The translations under genes and the position numbers were made by a program. A stretch of DNA of 10,517 nt from an uncultured Lachnospiraceae bacterium (lineage in GTDB: Bacteria > Bacillota > Clostridia > Lachnospirales > Lachnospiraceae). The stretch's first letter is position 1; each line of letters starts with the position of its first letter. Below the pieces are notes generated by a model. The model did not search any database. It was not told where the DNA came from and saw only the letters and a list, made by a program, of their open reading frames with translations. The stretch is taken from contig CANTGP010000074.1 in the NCBI GenBank assembly GCA_947653315.1, positions 1 through 10,517 of the forward strand, written 5' to 3'. Shown one piece after another: positions 1 to 6,540 of the stretch.

Positions 1-188
1 TATATAATCCGAAAAAAGAGGGGACACTGGAAGACACGGTATGCGCGGCACTTGACCAAATAGAAGCGAAGAATTACGCGGCGGTACTGACGGGAAAGGG
101 GATTTTGGAGGAACGGATTTATAAGTATGGGTTTGCATTTGAAGGAAAAAGGGTTTTGATTGGGGGGCGTGGGGGCGGTGTGTTTTAG
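1..188 (+). CDS. C-terminal end of an AAA-ATPase / PD-(D/E)XK nuclease-like protein (partial)
   Basis: The reading frame is open from base 3 to a TAG at 186-188, giving about 61 residues; the start lies before the window. The fragment has the pattern [11 protein letters not shown], then [20 protein letters not shown]. This resembles the C-terminal end of the widespread family with an N-terminal AAA-ATPase-like domain and a C-terminal PD-(D/E)XK nuclease-like (DUF1703) domain, where a 'QI..K.Y' helix is followed by 'I.KYG.AF.GK.V'. That comparison is from memory. The molecular role of this family is not established, although such proteins are common and multicopy in gut Clostridia and Bacteroidetes. 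The last residues, GGRGGGVF, are low in complexity and may be a tail added where the non-coding repeat that starts just downstream abuts the gene. The catalytic nuclease residues lie outside the window. Confidence 0.7.
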   Translation, partial: YNPKKEGTLEDTVCAALDQIEAKNYAAVLTGKGILEERIYKYGFAFEGKRVLIGGRGGGVF

Positions 189-204
189 GAAAAAGTGGGG
201 GGAC

Positions 205-563
205 GCAGAAGAAAAGAGCGGAATCCCCTGCCCGCTTTGTCCCTGCCGCCCCCTGCTTCCCTGCCTGCCGCTGTTCAAACCTGACGGCAAAAATGGGCGA
301 TTTCTAATTGTTCCCAAAGGGCGGTTTATGACCACGGCGGCGAAACTCCTCACCCGGTATTTCCCGTACCGTGAAATACCGGGTTCGTCAAACAACGCCG
401 CCTAAAACGGTCATAAACCGCCCTTTGGGTACAATAAGAAATCGCACCATTTTTTGAAACAGGTTTTGAACAGCGGCAGGCAGGGAAGCAGGGGGCGGCA
501 GGGACAAAGCGGGCAGGGGATTCCGCTCTTTTCTTCTGCTGGGTATCGAAAAATGTAATGTCG
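205..563. repeat. Long imperfect palindromic element (about 160-nt arms) with conserved 3' flank
   Basis: Bases 205-363 read almost identically to the reverse complement of 373-539. The outer 80 bases of each arm (from GCAGAAGAAAAGAGCGGAAT inward) differ by only one base insertion. The middle part (about 285-331 against 410-460) diverges moderately but regains exact identity at AAAGGGCGGTTTATGACC. The inner part is looser, and the centre closes with a perfect 12-bp stem ACCCGGTATTTC (352-363) against 373-384 around a 9-nt loop. The flank 533-563 matches 26 of 31 bases of the flank of the short hairpin element behind metG (3140-3170). Open frames across the region lack conserved features and arise from the inverted repeat, so it is treated as non-coding. 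If transcribed, it would fold into a very long RNA hairpin. It could be a MITE-like or REP-like mobile element. No transposase and no clear target-site duplication were seen. Confidence 0.85.
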
Positions 564-623
564 TACACAGTATTTCATTTTCAATTTCTATTTTTTAGGG
601 AGTGAAGGGATGGAAAGAAATTC

Positions 624-658
624 TTGACAAGTTGGCGCATTTTCGGTAATCTTATAAT
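624..658 (+). promoter_or_regulatory. Candidate promoter for the metG T-box leader
   Basis: A perfect -35 box TTGACA lies at 624-629. A TAATCT hexamer at 647-652 sits at the ideal 17-nt spacing, and a perfect TATAAT at 653-658 sits 23 nt away, which is too far. An alternative pairing is TTGGCG (632-637) with TATAAT at 15 nt. Either choice puts the transcript start near 660-668, just before the T-box stem I at about 679. Confidence 0.65.
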
Positions 659-678
659 ATATCGTGCAAAAAGAAAAA

Positions 679-1011
679 AGCAGTGACGGAGAGAGTAGGT
701 ATAGGAAGGCTTTACAGAGAAGGTTCTACCGTTGGTTTGGAGAGATGTCCGAGGGGTTCCGGGGCGGGATGTTTTGGGTGTTGTTCCATGGGCGGGGCTG
801 GGAGGAACCGGGCGGGAATATACGGAATATGGCTCCTGAGCGGCGCACCGAGCCGGTGGTACCGGTTAGGCTGCGACAGGTTCCGCCTGTTATAGCGGCA
901 GGGTATGGCAGTACCCGTTGAGGTCCGGTTCCGTGAGGGTCGGATAAAGGGAAGTGGTAACACGGCTTTTAGGGTCCGTCTTCTTGGGAAAGGAGAGACG
1001 GCTCTTTTTTT
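679..1011 (+). promoter_or_regulatory. T-box leader (tRNA-Met sensing), controls metG
   Basis: This 5' leader senses uncharged tRNA and lets transcription read into metG when charged tRNA-Met is scarce. Stem I shows the loop-E/specifier arrangement. AGTA at 694-697 faces GAA at 825-827, followed by one base, the specifier codon ATG (829-831) and a purine. GGAG at 688-691 pairs with CTCC at 833-836 below the loop, and the GTGA...GAGC bases beneath fit the kink-turn. Further in, GGTTCC (755-760) pairs with GGAACC (804-809). Later hairpins are ACAGG/CCTGT (876-890) and GGGTA/TACCC (901-916). The T-box core is at about 945-965, with TGGT (955-958) available to pair with the ACCA end expected of tRNA-Met. 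CGGA (941-944) can pair with TCCG (975-978) in the antiterminator, which uses bases also needed by the terminator. Stem I is long, about 160 nt. Confidence 0.9.
976..1011 (+). terminator. T-box intrinsic terminator
   Basis: CCGTCTTCTT (976-985) pairs with AGGAGAGACGG (991-1001), with wobble or mismatch near the loop, and is followed by a run of seven T (1005-1011). Bases 976-978 are shared with the antiterminator partner (975-978), so the two structures exclude each other, as expected for a transcription-attenuating T-box. It ends 86 nt before the metG start codon. Confidence 0.85.
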
Positions 1012-1097
1012 ATGCACAGCCCCGTGCAGAGGAATATGCCGCTAAAGCGGATGGTCGCAGCTTTGTATCAAAAAATTAGTAATTAAGGAGGAAGGAC

Positions 1098-3089
1098 ATG
1101 GGAAAGGGAAAGTATTATATTACGACGGCGATTGCCTATACGTCGGGGAAACCCCATATCGGCAACAGTTATGAAATCGTATTGGCGGACAGTATCGCCA
1201 GGTTTAAGAGGAAGGACGGTTATGAGGTTTTTTTCCAGACGGGAACCGATGAACACGGACAGAAAATTGAGCTGAAGGCGCAGGAAGCTGGCATTACGCC
1301 AAAGGAATTTGTGGATCGCGTACAGGGTACGATACGGAAATTGTGGGATTTGATGGATACGTCTTATGATAATTTTGTCCGTACTACCGATAAACCCCAT
1401 GAGAAGCAGGTGCAGAAAATATTTAAAAGGCTGTATGAACAGGGGGATATTTATAAAGGCGCCTATGAAGGGCTGTACTGTACTCCCTGTGAGTCCTTTT
1501 GGACCGAATCCCAGTTGGTGGACGGAAAATGCCCGGACTGCGGGCGGGAAGTAAAACCGGCGAAGGAGGAGGCGTATTTCTTTAAAATGAGTAAATATGC
1601 GGATAAGCTGATTGCGCATATTAACAGCCATCCGGAATTTATCCAGCCGGTGTCCCGCAAAAATGAGATGATGAACAATTTCCTTCTGCCGGGACTGCAG
1701 GATTTGTGTGTGTCGAGGACTTCTTTTACGTGGGGGATTCCGGTGGATTTTGACGGGAAGCATGTGGTTTATGTGTGGCTGGATGCGCTGACCAATTATA
1801 TTACCGGCATCGGTTACGACTGTGACGGGAACAGCAGCGAACAGTACGGAAAGCTGTGGCCGGCGGACCTGCACCTGATTGGGAAGGATATCATCCGTTT
1901 CCATACGATTTACTGGCCGATTTTCCTCATGGCTTTGGGCGAGCCGCTGCCGAAACAGATTTTCGGACATCCGTGGCTGTTGCAGGGCGACGGAAAGATG
2001 AGCAAATCCAAGGGGAATGTATTATATGCCGATGATTTGGTGGATTTCTTCGGCGTGGATGCGGTGCGTTATTTTGTGCTGCATGAGATGCCGTTTGAAA
2101 ATGACGGCGTGATTTCCTGGGAACTGATGGTGGAACGGTTAAATTCCGACCTCGCCAATACGCTGGGCAATTTGGTGAACCGGACGATTTCCATGAGCAA
2201 TAAATATTTCGGCGGCGTGGTTTCCGATAAAGGAACGGAGGAAGCGGTAGACGGGGATTTGAAGGCAGTGGCAACGGGCACTTATGACAAGGTATGCGCG
2301 AAAATGGAAGGGCTGCGGGTAGCGGATGCCATAACGGAGATTTTTACCCTGTTTAAGCGCTGCAATAAGTATATTGACGAGACGGAACCGTGGGTACTGG
2401 CAAAAGACGAAGCGAAGAAAGACCGGCTGGCAACCGTGCTGTATAACCTGGTGGAAAGCATTGTCATAGGAGCGTCACTGTTGGAGCCGTATATGCCGTC
2501 CACCGCAGGAAAGATTGCGGCACAGTTAAACACGTCCCTGCGGGAATTTGATTCGTTAAGGGAATTTGGAAAGTATCCGGACGGAAATAAAGTGACGGAA
2601 AAGCCGGAAATCCTATTTGCGCGTTTGGACGTGAAGGAAGTGCTGGAAAAAGCCGAAGCCCTTTTTGCGGCAAAAGCGGAAGGAAAGGAAGCGGATGCCG
2701 GAAACAAAGAGGAAAAGGGGGATGGGGAAAACGCACAGGATGTCATTGACATCGAAGCAAAACCGGAAATCAGCTATGACGAATTTGCCAAAATGCAGTT
2801 CCAGGTCGGGGAAATCATTGCCTGTGAGGAAGTGCCAAAATCCAAGAAGCTGCTCTGCTCCAAGGTACGCGTGGGCAGTCAGGTGAAGCAGATCGTATCG
2901 GGCATTAAGCAATATTATACGGCGGAAGAAATGGTAGGGAAGAAAGTGATGGTGCTCGTAAACCTGAAACCCGCCAAACTGGCAGGAGTTTTGTCGGAAG
3001 GAATGCTCCTTTGCGCGGAGGATGCGGAAGGAAACCTTGCTTTGGTGACACCGGAGAAATCCATGCCTGCAGGAGCCGAAATCTGTTAA
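1098..3089 (+). CDS. metG: Methionyl-tRNA synthetase
   Basis: This class I synthetase charges tRNA-Met with methionine in the cytoplasm and so supplies both initiation and elongation. The protein has 663 residues, the usual length for the Firmicute form. The ATP-binding signature appears as HIGN (20-23). CTPC (128-131) with CPDC (145-148) gives the four zinc-binding cysteines of the connective domain, and KMSKS lies at 300-304. A helical anticodon-binding domain follows. A charged, Glu/Lys-rich linker (about 527-556) then leads to a C-terminal EMAP/Trbp111-like tRNA-binding domain (about 560-663, with VGEI and NLKPAKLAG), which in this family aids dimerisation and tRNA binding. The start is supported by AAGGAGG at 1085-1091, six bases before the ATG. 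The gene stands alone behind a T-box leader with an AUG specifier, so it should be induced by uncharged tRNA-Met. A 14-bp hairpin repeat begins 24 nt after the stop. Confidence 0.98.
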   Translation: MGKGKYYITTAIAYTSGKPHIGNSYEIVLADSIARFKRKDGYEVFFQTGTDEHGQKIELKAQEAGITPKEFVDRVQGTIRKLWDLMDTSYDNFVRTTDKPHEKQVQKIFKRLYEQGDIYKGAYEGLYCTPCESFWTESQLVDGKCPDCGREVKPAKEEAYFFKMSKYADKLIAHINSHPEFIQPVSRKNEMMNNFLLPGLQDLCVSRTSFTWGIPVDFDGKHVVYVWLDALTNYITGIGYDCDGNSSEQYGKLWPADLHLIGKDIIRFHTIYWPIFLMALGEPLPKQIFGHPWLLQGDGKMSKSKGNVLYADDLVDFFGVDAVRYFVLHEMPFENDGVISWELMVERLNSDLANTLGNLVNRTISMSNKYFGGVVSDKGTEEAVDGDLKAVATGTYDKVCAKMEGLRVADAITEIFTLFKRCNKYIDETEPWVLAKDEAKKDRLATVLYNLVESIVIGASLLEPYMPSTAGKIAAQLNTSLREFDSLREFGKYPDGNKVTEKPEILFARLDVKEVLEKAEALFAAKAEGKEADAGNKEEKGDGENAQDVIDIEAKPEISYDEFAKMQFQVGEIIACEEVPKSKKLLCSKVRVGSQVKQIVSGIKQYYTAEEMVGKKVMVLVNLKPAKLAGVLSEGMLLCAEDAEGNLALVTPEKSMPAGAEIC

Positions 3090-3112
3090 TGCTGTTTTGA
3101 CACAGGGAGGGC

Positions 3113-3170
3113 GCAGAAGCCAGGGGCGGAATCCCCTGGCTTCTGCCGGGTAGCAAAAAATATAATGCCG
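3113..3170. repeat. Short hairpin element related to the long palindrome at 205-563
   Basis: A perfect 14-bp stem GCAGAAGCCAGGGG (3113-3126) faces 3133-3146 around a 6-nt loop CGGAAT. The bases that follow (to 3170) match 26 of 31 positions of the right flank of the long palindrome (533-563). Both elements open with GCAGAAG and both contain GCGGAATCCCCTG. An outer, one-base-gapped inverted repeat, ACACAGGGAGGG (3100-3111) against CCCTCCCGTGT (3185-3195), may mark wider limits. It lies directly behind metG and may form the 3' end of that transcript. No T run follows, so it is not a classical intrinsic terminator. Confidence 0.7.
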
Positions 3171-3200
3171 CCCCGCCAAAAAATCCCTCCCGTGTATCCG

Positions 3201-3225
3201 CGTGCGCCTGGCGGCGCACGTTTCC
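3201..3225 (+). terminator. Weak hairpin, possible metG terminator
   Basis: CGTGCGCC (3201-3208) pairs perfectly with GGCGCACG (3213-3220) around TGGC. Only three T and then CC follow, so intrinsic termination would be inefficient. Together with the repeat hairpin just upstream, it is the only candidate end signal between metG and the next promoter. Confidence 0.35.
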
Positions 3226-3280
3226 ACCCATAACATTTCAGGCGGAGCGGTTACGGTAATATAAAATTTTTATGAATCAC

Positions 3281-3309
3281 TTAAAAAAGGTTATTATTTA
3301 GTGTATAAT
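3281..3309 (+). promoter_or_regulatory. Promoter for the hydrolase / DUF1002 pair
   Basis: TTAAAA (3281-3286) and a perfect TATAAT (3304-3309) are separated by 17 nt in an AT-rich stretch. Transcription would start near 3316, about 55 nt before the chosen ATG at 3373. This argues against a GTG start at 3301, which would overlap the -10 box. Confidence 0.65.
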
Positions 3310-3372
3310 GAATTTAAGCGGGTGCGTTTTGTTGAAAGAGCGGTACCGGAACGGAAGACGGGAGGGATGCAC

Positions 3373-4305
3373 ATGTTAAGAAGAGAAGAACTGTATTTTG
3401 ATTCCAGGGATAATGCCAACAGGATTCATGCCATGAAATGGATACCCGATACGGACCGGCCGGTGTGCATTTTACAGATTATCCACGGAATGGCGGAATA
3501 TATTGCACGGTATGAGGAATTTGCCTGCTTTATGGCGGAAAAAGGTATCTTAGTCGTCGGTGAGGACCATTTGGGGCACGGAAAATCCGTGGGGGAGAAC
3601 GGCACTTACGGTTATTTCTGTGAGAGGGATGCGGCCACGGTGGTGGTGCGGGACGCCCACCGGTTAAAGAAGATGGTACAGGAACAATATCCGGGCGTGC
3701 CGTATTTTATTTTGGGACACAGCATGGGTTCTTTCATTTTAAGGAATTACCTGTGCCGCTACGGTATGGGGATTCATGCGGCGGTGATTGTCGGTACGGG
3801 AATGCAGCCGAAGGCTGTGCTGATGGCGGGAAAAGCGCTTTTGGCGGTCCAAAAAGTGTTTGCCGGAGCGAAGCATCCAAGCGGCCTGATGAATGCCCTT
3901 TCCTTTGGCAATTATAATAAGAAGATACCGGATTCCAAGACGCAGATGGATTGGCTGACCAAAGAGGAGAGCATTGTGGATGCTTATTTGGAAGATCCCC
4001 TTTGCGGTTTTACGTTTACGGTGAACGGTTTCCAAACTTTATTGGAACTGGTAAACCGTCTGTATAAGAAAAAAAATTTGGAGAAGATGCCGAAAGAACT
4101 GCCCGTTTTGTTTGCATCAGGCGATGCGGACCCGGTAGGCGGGTATGGAAAAGGGGTGAAGCGCGCTTATCGGTCTTTTCTCGATATGGGCATGAAACAT
4201 GTGGAACTGAAGCTGTATGAGAATGACCGGCATGAGCTGTTAAACGAAATGGACAGGGAGCAGGTCTACGCGGACATTTACGGATGGATGATGTCGGTGT
4301 TATAG
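3373..4305 (+). CDS. Alpha/beta hydrolase, S33 / monoacylglycerol lipase-lysophospholipase type
   Basis: The 310-residue protein is a likely cytoplasmic serine esterase or lipase, since it shows no signal peptide. An oxyanion-loop HGM (IIHGMAEY) comes first, then the DHLGHGKS stretch typical of the monoacylglycerol lipase/PldB-like branch. The nucleophile elbow GHSMG has the catalytic Ser at 117. A lid region follows, then the acid residue in SGDADPVG (Asp253 by comparison with the GSAD motif of monoglyceride lipase; Asp251 is the alternative), and the catalytic His287 in NDRHELLNE. The triad therefore looks intact. The substrate cannot be told from sequence; lysophospholipids, monoglycerides and other small esters are all possible. 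The start at 3373 is preferred because GGGAGGG lies six bases upstream. An ATG at 3367 would sit on that site, and the frame runs open back to 3301 only through the promoter. DUF1002 follows after 17 nt. Confidence 0.9.
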   Translation: MLRREELYFDSRDNANRIHAMKWIPDTDRPVCILQIIHGMAEYIARYEEFACFMAEKGILVVGEDHLGHGKSVGENGTYGYFCERDAATVVVRDAHRLKKMVQEQYPGVPYFILGHSMGSFILRNYLCRYGMGIHAAVIVGTGMQPKAVLMAGKALLAVQKVFAGAKHPSGLMNALSFGNYNKKIPDSKTQMDWLTKEESIVDAYLEDPLCGFTFTVNGFQTLLELVNRLYKKKNLEKMPKELPVLFASGDADPVGGYGKGVKRAYRSFLDMGMKHVELKLYENDRHELLNEMDREQVYADIYGWMMSVL

Positions 4306-4322
4306 TGGAGTGAGGTGCTATT

Positions 4323-5264
4323 ATGAAAAAATTATGGTTTTTGGCGGCAATCCTGTGCATGGCGGCAGGATTGTTTGGCATGGAAGTCCATGCGCAGAGC
4401 ATTCTGCCGGAAGACGGCAAGGTGGTAGTGGCGCTTGGGGCGGACCTGACGGAGCAGCAGAAGGATACGGTGCTTGGGCTGATGGGTATTACGAGGGAAC
4501 AGCTTGCCGGATATGAGGTGGTTACCGTGACCAATGAGCAGGAACACCAATATCTGGATGCTTATTTGAGCCCGTCGGTGATTGGCAGCAAGTCCCTATC
4601 CAGCGTAATATTAAGGAAAGGGGCGGCAGGCAGCGGCGTGTATGTGACAACGAAAAACATTAATTACTGTACTACGGGAATGTACCGCAATGCGCTGCTG
4701 ACCGCCGGAATACAGGATACGGAAGTTACCGTGGTTGCGCCGACACAGATTTCGGGGACGGCGGCGTTAATCGGAGCCGTGAAGGCGTATGAGAAGATGG
4801 AGGGAACGACGATTTCCGACGCTTCCCTGTCCAACGCGCTCAACGAACTGATTACCACGGGCGAGCTGGCAGAAGCGGCAAAGAATGCCAATGTCGGAAG
4901 CGAGGAAATCGAGCAGCTTATGGCATGGCTGAAGGAAAAAGTGGCGAAAGGGGAATTGGATTCGGATGCGGACATCCGCACGGCGATTCAGGAAGGCCAG
5001 GAAAAATTCGGCGTGACGCTGTCGGAGGATGAGGTACGGCTTATCCTTGATTTGATGAACAAATTAAAAAGCATGGGATTAGACAGCGAATACCTGTTAA
5101 GCCAGGCGGAGAAACTTTATAATAAATACGGTGCGGATATCGTGAACCATGCCGATGAAGCCATCAGCGAAGCGGTGGGAAATGCGGTGTCCGAGGCGGC
5201 GGACGGTTTTTGGCAGGGCATTAAGAAAACGGCGAAGGATTTTTGGAACAGTATTTTCGGGTAA
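4323..5264 (+). CDS. Secreted DUF1002 family protein (YpuA-like)
   Basis: The protein has 313 residues. It begins with a signal peptide: MKK, a hydrophobic core at 4-19, and a probable signal peptidase I site after VHA (residue 24), so the mature protein would be exported. The following part is recognisable as DUF1002, the family of Bacillus subtilis YpuA: a beta/alpha segment with VVVALGADLTEQQK, then MGI and the LDAYLSPSVIG and NINYCTTGMY stretches. The C-terminal half (about 170-313) is mostly helical and charged, ending in an aromatic WQGIKKTAKDFWNSIFG. Family function is unknown. The GAGG at 4312-4315, seven bases before the ATG, supports the start. The gap to the hydrolase stop is 17 nt, so the two are probably cotranscribed. 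One protein appears cytoplasmic and the other exported, so a direct complex is not implied. Confidence 0.9.
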   Translation: MKKLWFLAAILCMAAGLFGMEVHAQSILPEDGKVVVALGADLTEQQKDTVLGLMGITREQLAGYEVVTVTNEQEHQYLDAYLSPSVIGSKSLSSVILRKGAAGSGVYVTTKNINYCTTGMYRNALLTAGIQDTEVTVVAPTQISGTAALIGAVKAYEKMEGTTISDASLSNALNELITTGELAEAAKNANVGSEEIEQLMAWLKEKVAKGELDSDADIRTAIQEGQEKFGVTLSEDEVRLILDLMNKLKSMGLDSEYLLSQAEKLYNKYGADIVNHADEAISEAVGNAVSEAADGFWQGIKKTAKDFWNSIFG

Positions 5265-5296
5265 GGATTGTTTTTCCGTGACCGGAAACGGGGATG

Positions 5297-5302
5297 TATA
5301 AT
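5297..5302 (+). promoter_or_regulatory. Possible -10 box upstream of ldhA
   Basis: A perfect TATAAT lies 33 nt after the DUF1002 stop, but no good -35 box sits 16-18 nt upstream (TTTCCG at 5273-5278 is the nearest). If used, it gives the dehydrogenase gene a leader of about 125 nt that contains the hairpin at 5354-5393. Confidence 0.35.
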
Positions 5303-5353
5303 CGGTCTTGTTTTTGCAGATGCTATGTGGGTACATGCATACGTCTTTGTGCG

Positions 5354-5393
5354 GCCAGGGAACCGTAGAGATATTTTGCTACCGTTTCCCGGC
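5354..5393 (+). other. Imperfect hairpin in the ldhA leader
   Basis: GCCAGGGAACCGTA (5354-5367) can pair with TACCGTTTCCCGGC (5380-5393), with two mismatches and one wobble around a 12-nt loop. It ends 27 nt before the GGAGG ribosome binding site (5421-5425). No T run follows, so it is not a terminator; a regulatory or mRNA-stability role is only a guess. Confidence 0.4.
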
Positions 5394-5435
5394 AGTGCAG
5401 GAATGTAAAACAGGAAAAAGGGAGGTTTTGGAATT

Positions 5436-6428
5436 ATGAAGATTGCGTTTTACGGGACGAAGCCATACGACAAAATATGGTTTGAACCGATGGCGAAGGA
5501 TTACGGATTTGAAATACGGTTTATCGAACTGCCCTGCAACGAGGAGACGGTTTTTTTGGCAAAGGGTTATGATGCCATCTGTATTTTCGTCAATGATTAT
5601 GTAAATGCCAAAATGGTGGAACAGCTTTACGAGATGAAAGTAAAGGCGATTTTATTAAGGAGCGCCGGTTTTAACCATGTGGATGTGAAGGCGGCGGAGG
5701 ATAAAATCGTGATTTTGCGCGTGCCGAGCTATTCGCCTGAGGCAGTGGCGGAATTTGCCATGTCGCTGCTTCTTACGGTGAACCGGCATACCAACCGTGC
5801 CTATAACCGCACGAGGGATTTTAACATGAGCCTGAACGGGCTGATGGGGAACGATTTGAACCATAAGGTGGCAGGGGTAGTGGGCACCGGTAAAATCGGT
5901 CAGGCGATGATACGGATTCTGAACGGTTTCCAAATGCAGGTGTTGGCATATGACCCCTATCCGGCAAAAGGACTGGAAGCCGAATATGTGTCCGTGGAGG
6001 AGCTGATGCGCAAATCGGATGTGATTTCCCTGCACTGTCCGCTGACTTCCGAAACGGAGCACATTATCAATAAAGATACCATTGCCATGATGAAACAGGG
6101 CGTTTATCTGGTCAATACGTCCAGGGGCGCGTTGATTGACACGGATGCGTTGATTGACGGACTTTTACAGAAAAAATTTGGCGGCGTTGGGTTGGACGTA
6201 TATGAGGAAGAAGAAGGGATTTTTTATGAAGACCGTTCCGGTGAAATCATACAGGACGAAAATCTTGCGCGTCTTGTGACGTTCCCGAATGTGTTGATTA
6301 CTTCCCATATGGGATTCTTTACTTCGGAAGCGATGCAGGCCATTGCCACGGAAACACTGGAAAACGCGTATGCGCTGGAAAACGGTCTGCCGCTTGTGAA
6401 CCGCGTGGGGATAGAGGCGGTGATGTAG
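5436..6428 (+). CDS. ldhA: D-lactate dehydrogenase, LdhA-like (D-isomer-specific 2-hydroxyacid dehydrogenase)
   Basis: The enzyme probably reduces pyruvate to D-lactate with NADH in the cytoplasm, as a fermentative redox outlet. The 330 residues match the E. coli LdhA type along their length: MKIAFYGTKPYDK at the start, AICIFVND, LLRSAGFNHVD, RTRDFN, SLHCPLTSE, and a late FYEDRSGEIIQDE segment followed by NVLITSHMGFFT. The Rossmann NAD-binding loop is GTGKIG (150-155). Catalytic residues expected for the family are present: Arg230 in SRGAL, Glu259 in DVYEEEE, and His291 in SHMGFFT. The start is set by AAGGGAGG ending ten bases upstream. Upstream lies a leader of about 170 nt with a hairpin; downstream a new promoter begins after 50 nt, so it is probably a single-gene unit. 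A neighbouring 2-hydroxyacid specificity, for example 2-hydroxyisocaproate, cannot be excluded. Confidence 0.9.
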   Translation: MKIAFYGTKPYDKIWFEPMAKDYGFEIRFIELPCNEETVFLAKGYDAICIFVNDYVNAKMVEQLYEMKVKAILLRSAGFNHVDVKAAEDKIVILRVPSYSPEAVAEFAMSLLLTVNRHTNRAYNRTRDFNMSLNGLMGNDLNHKVAGVVGTGKIGQAMIRILNGFQMQVLAYDPYPAKGLEAEYVSVEELMRKSDVISLHCPLTSETEHIINKDTIAMMKQGVYLVNTSRGALIDTDALIDGLLQKKFGGVGLDVYEEEEGIFYEDRSGEIIQDENLARLVTFPNVLITSHMGFFTSEAMQAIATETLENAYALENGLPLVNRVGIEAVM

Positions 6429-6479
6429 CCTGCCGTAACCGTATTTTTACACCCGGATATAAAAGTTGTATGGATTTTC

Positions 6480-6508
6480 TTGTAAAAACCGCAAAAATTC
6501 GTTATAAT
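6480..6508 (+). promoter_or_regulatory. Promoter for the acetyltransferase gene
   Basis: TTGTAA (6480-6485) and a perfect TATAAT (6503-6508) are separated by 17 nt. Transcription would begin near 6515, about 25 nt before the ATG. It may also serve the YesL and diguanylate cyclase genes, as no clear terminator or further promoter was seen before 9340. Confidence 0.75.
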
Positions 6509-6540
6509 TATGGTGGTTATCGGGTGAAGGGGTAAGGAAG

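Noticed and set aside
160..568. Open frames on both strands across the palindrome (81 and 72 codons)
   Set aside because: They lie inside the inverted repeat, have no ribosome binding site and show no protein-like pattern. The repeat explains them.
664..1017. Open frames of 70-101 codons across the metG leader
   Set aside because: The region is explained base by base as a T-box RNA with paired helices and a terminator; no start site has a supporting ribosome binding site.
1681..1699. CTTCTGCCGGGACTGC resembles the repeat-family end motif
   Set aside because: It lies inside conserved metG coding sequence (LLPGLQDL) and lacks the pairing arm and the AT-rich flank, so it is a chance match.
1083..1970. 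295-codon minus-strand frame opposite metG
   Set aside because: It is an antisense shadow of a certain gene, with no recognisable domain and no upstream ribosome binding site.
3301..3372. Upstream extension of the hydrolase gene to a GTG at 3301
   Set aside because: The GTG abuts a perfect -10 box and has no ribosome binding site, whereas ATG 3373 follows GGGAGGG at the proper distance.
5324..5407. 27-codon frame (MWVHAYVF...) in the ldhA leader
   Set aside because: It has no ribosome binding site, its sequence overlaps the hairpin, and it has no leader-peptide codon run.
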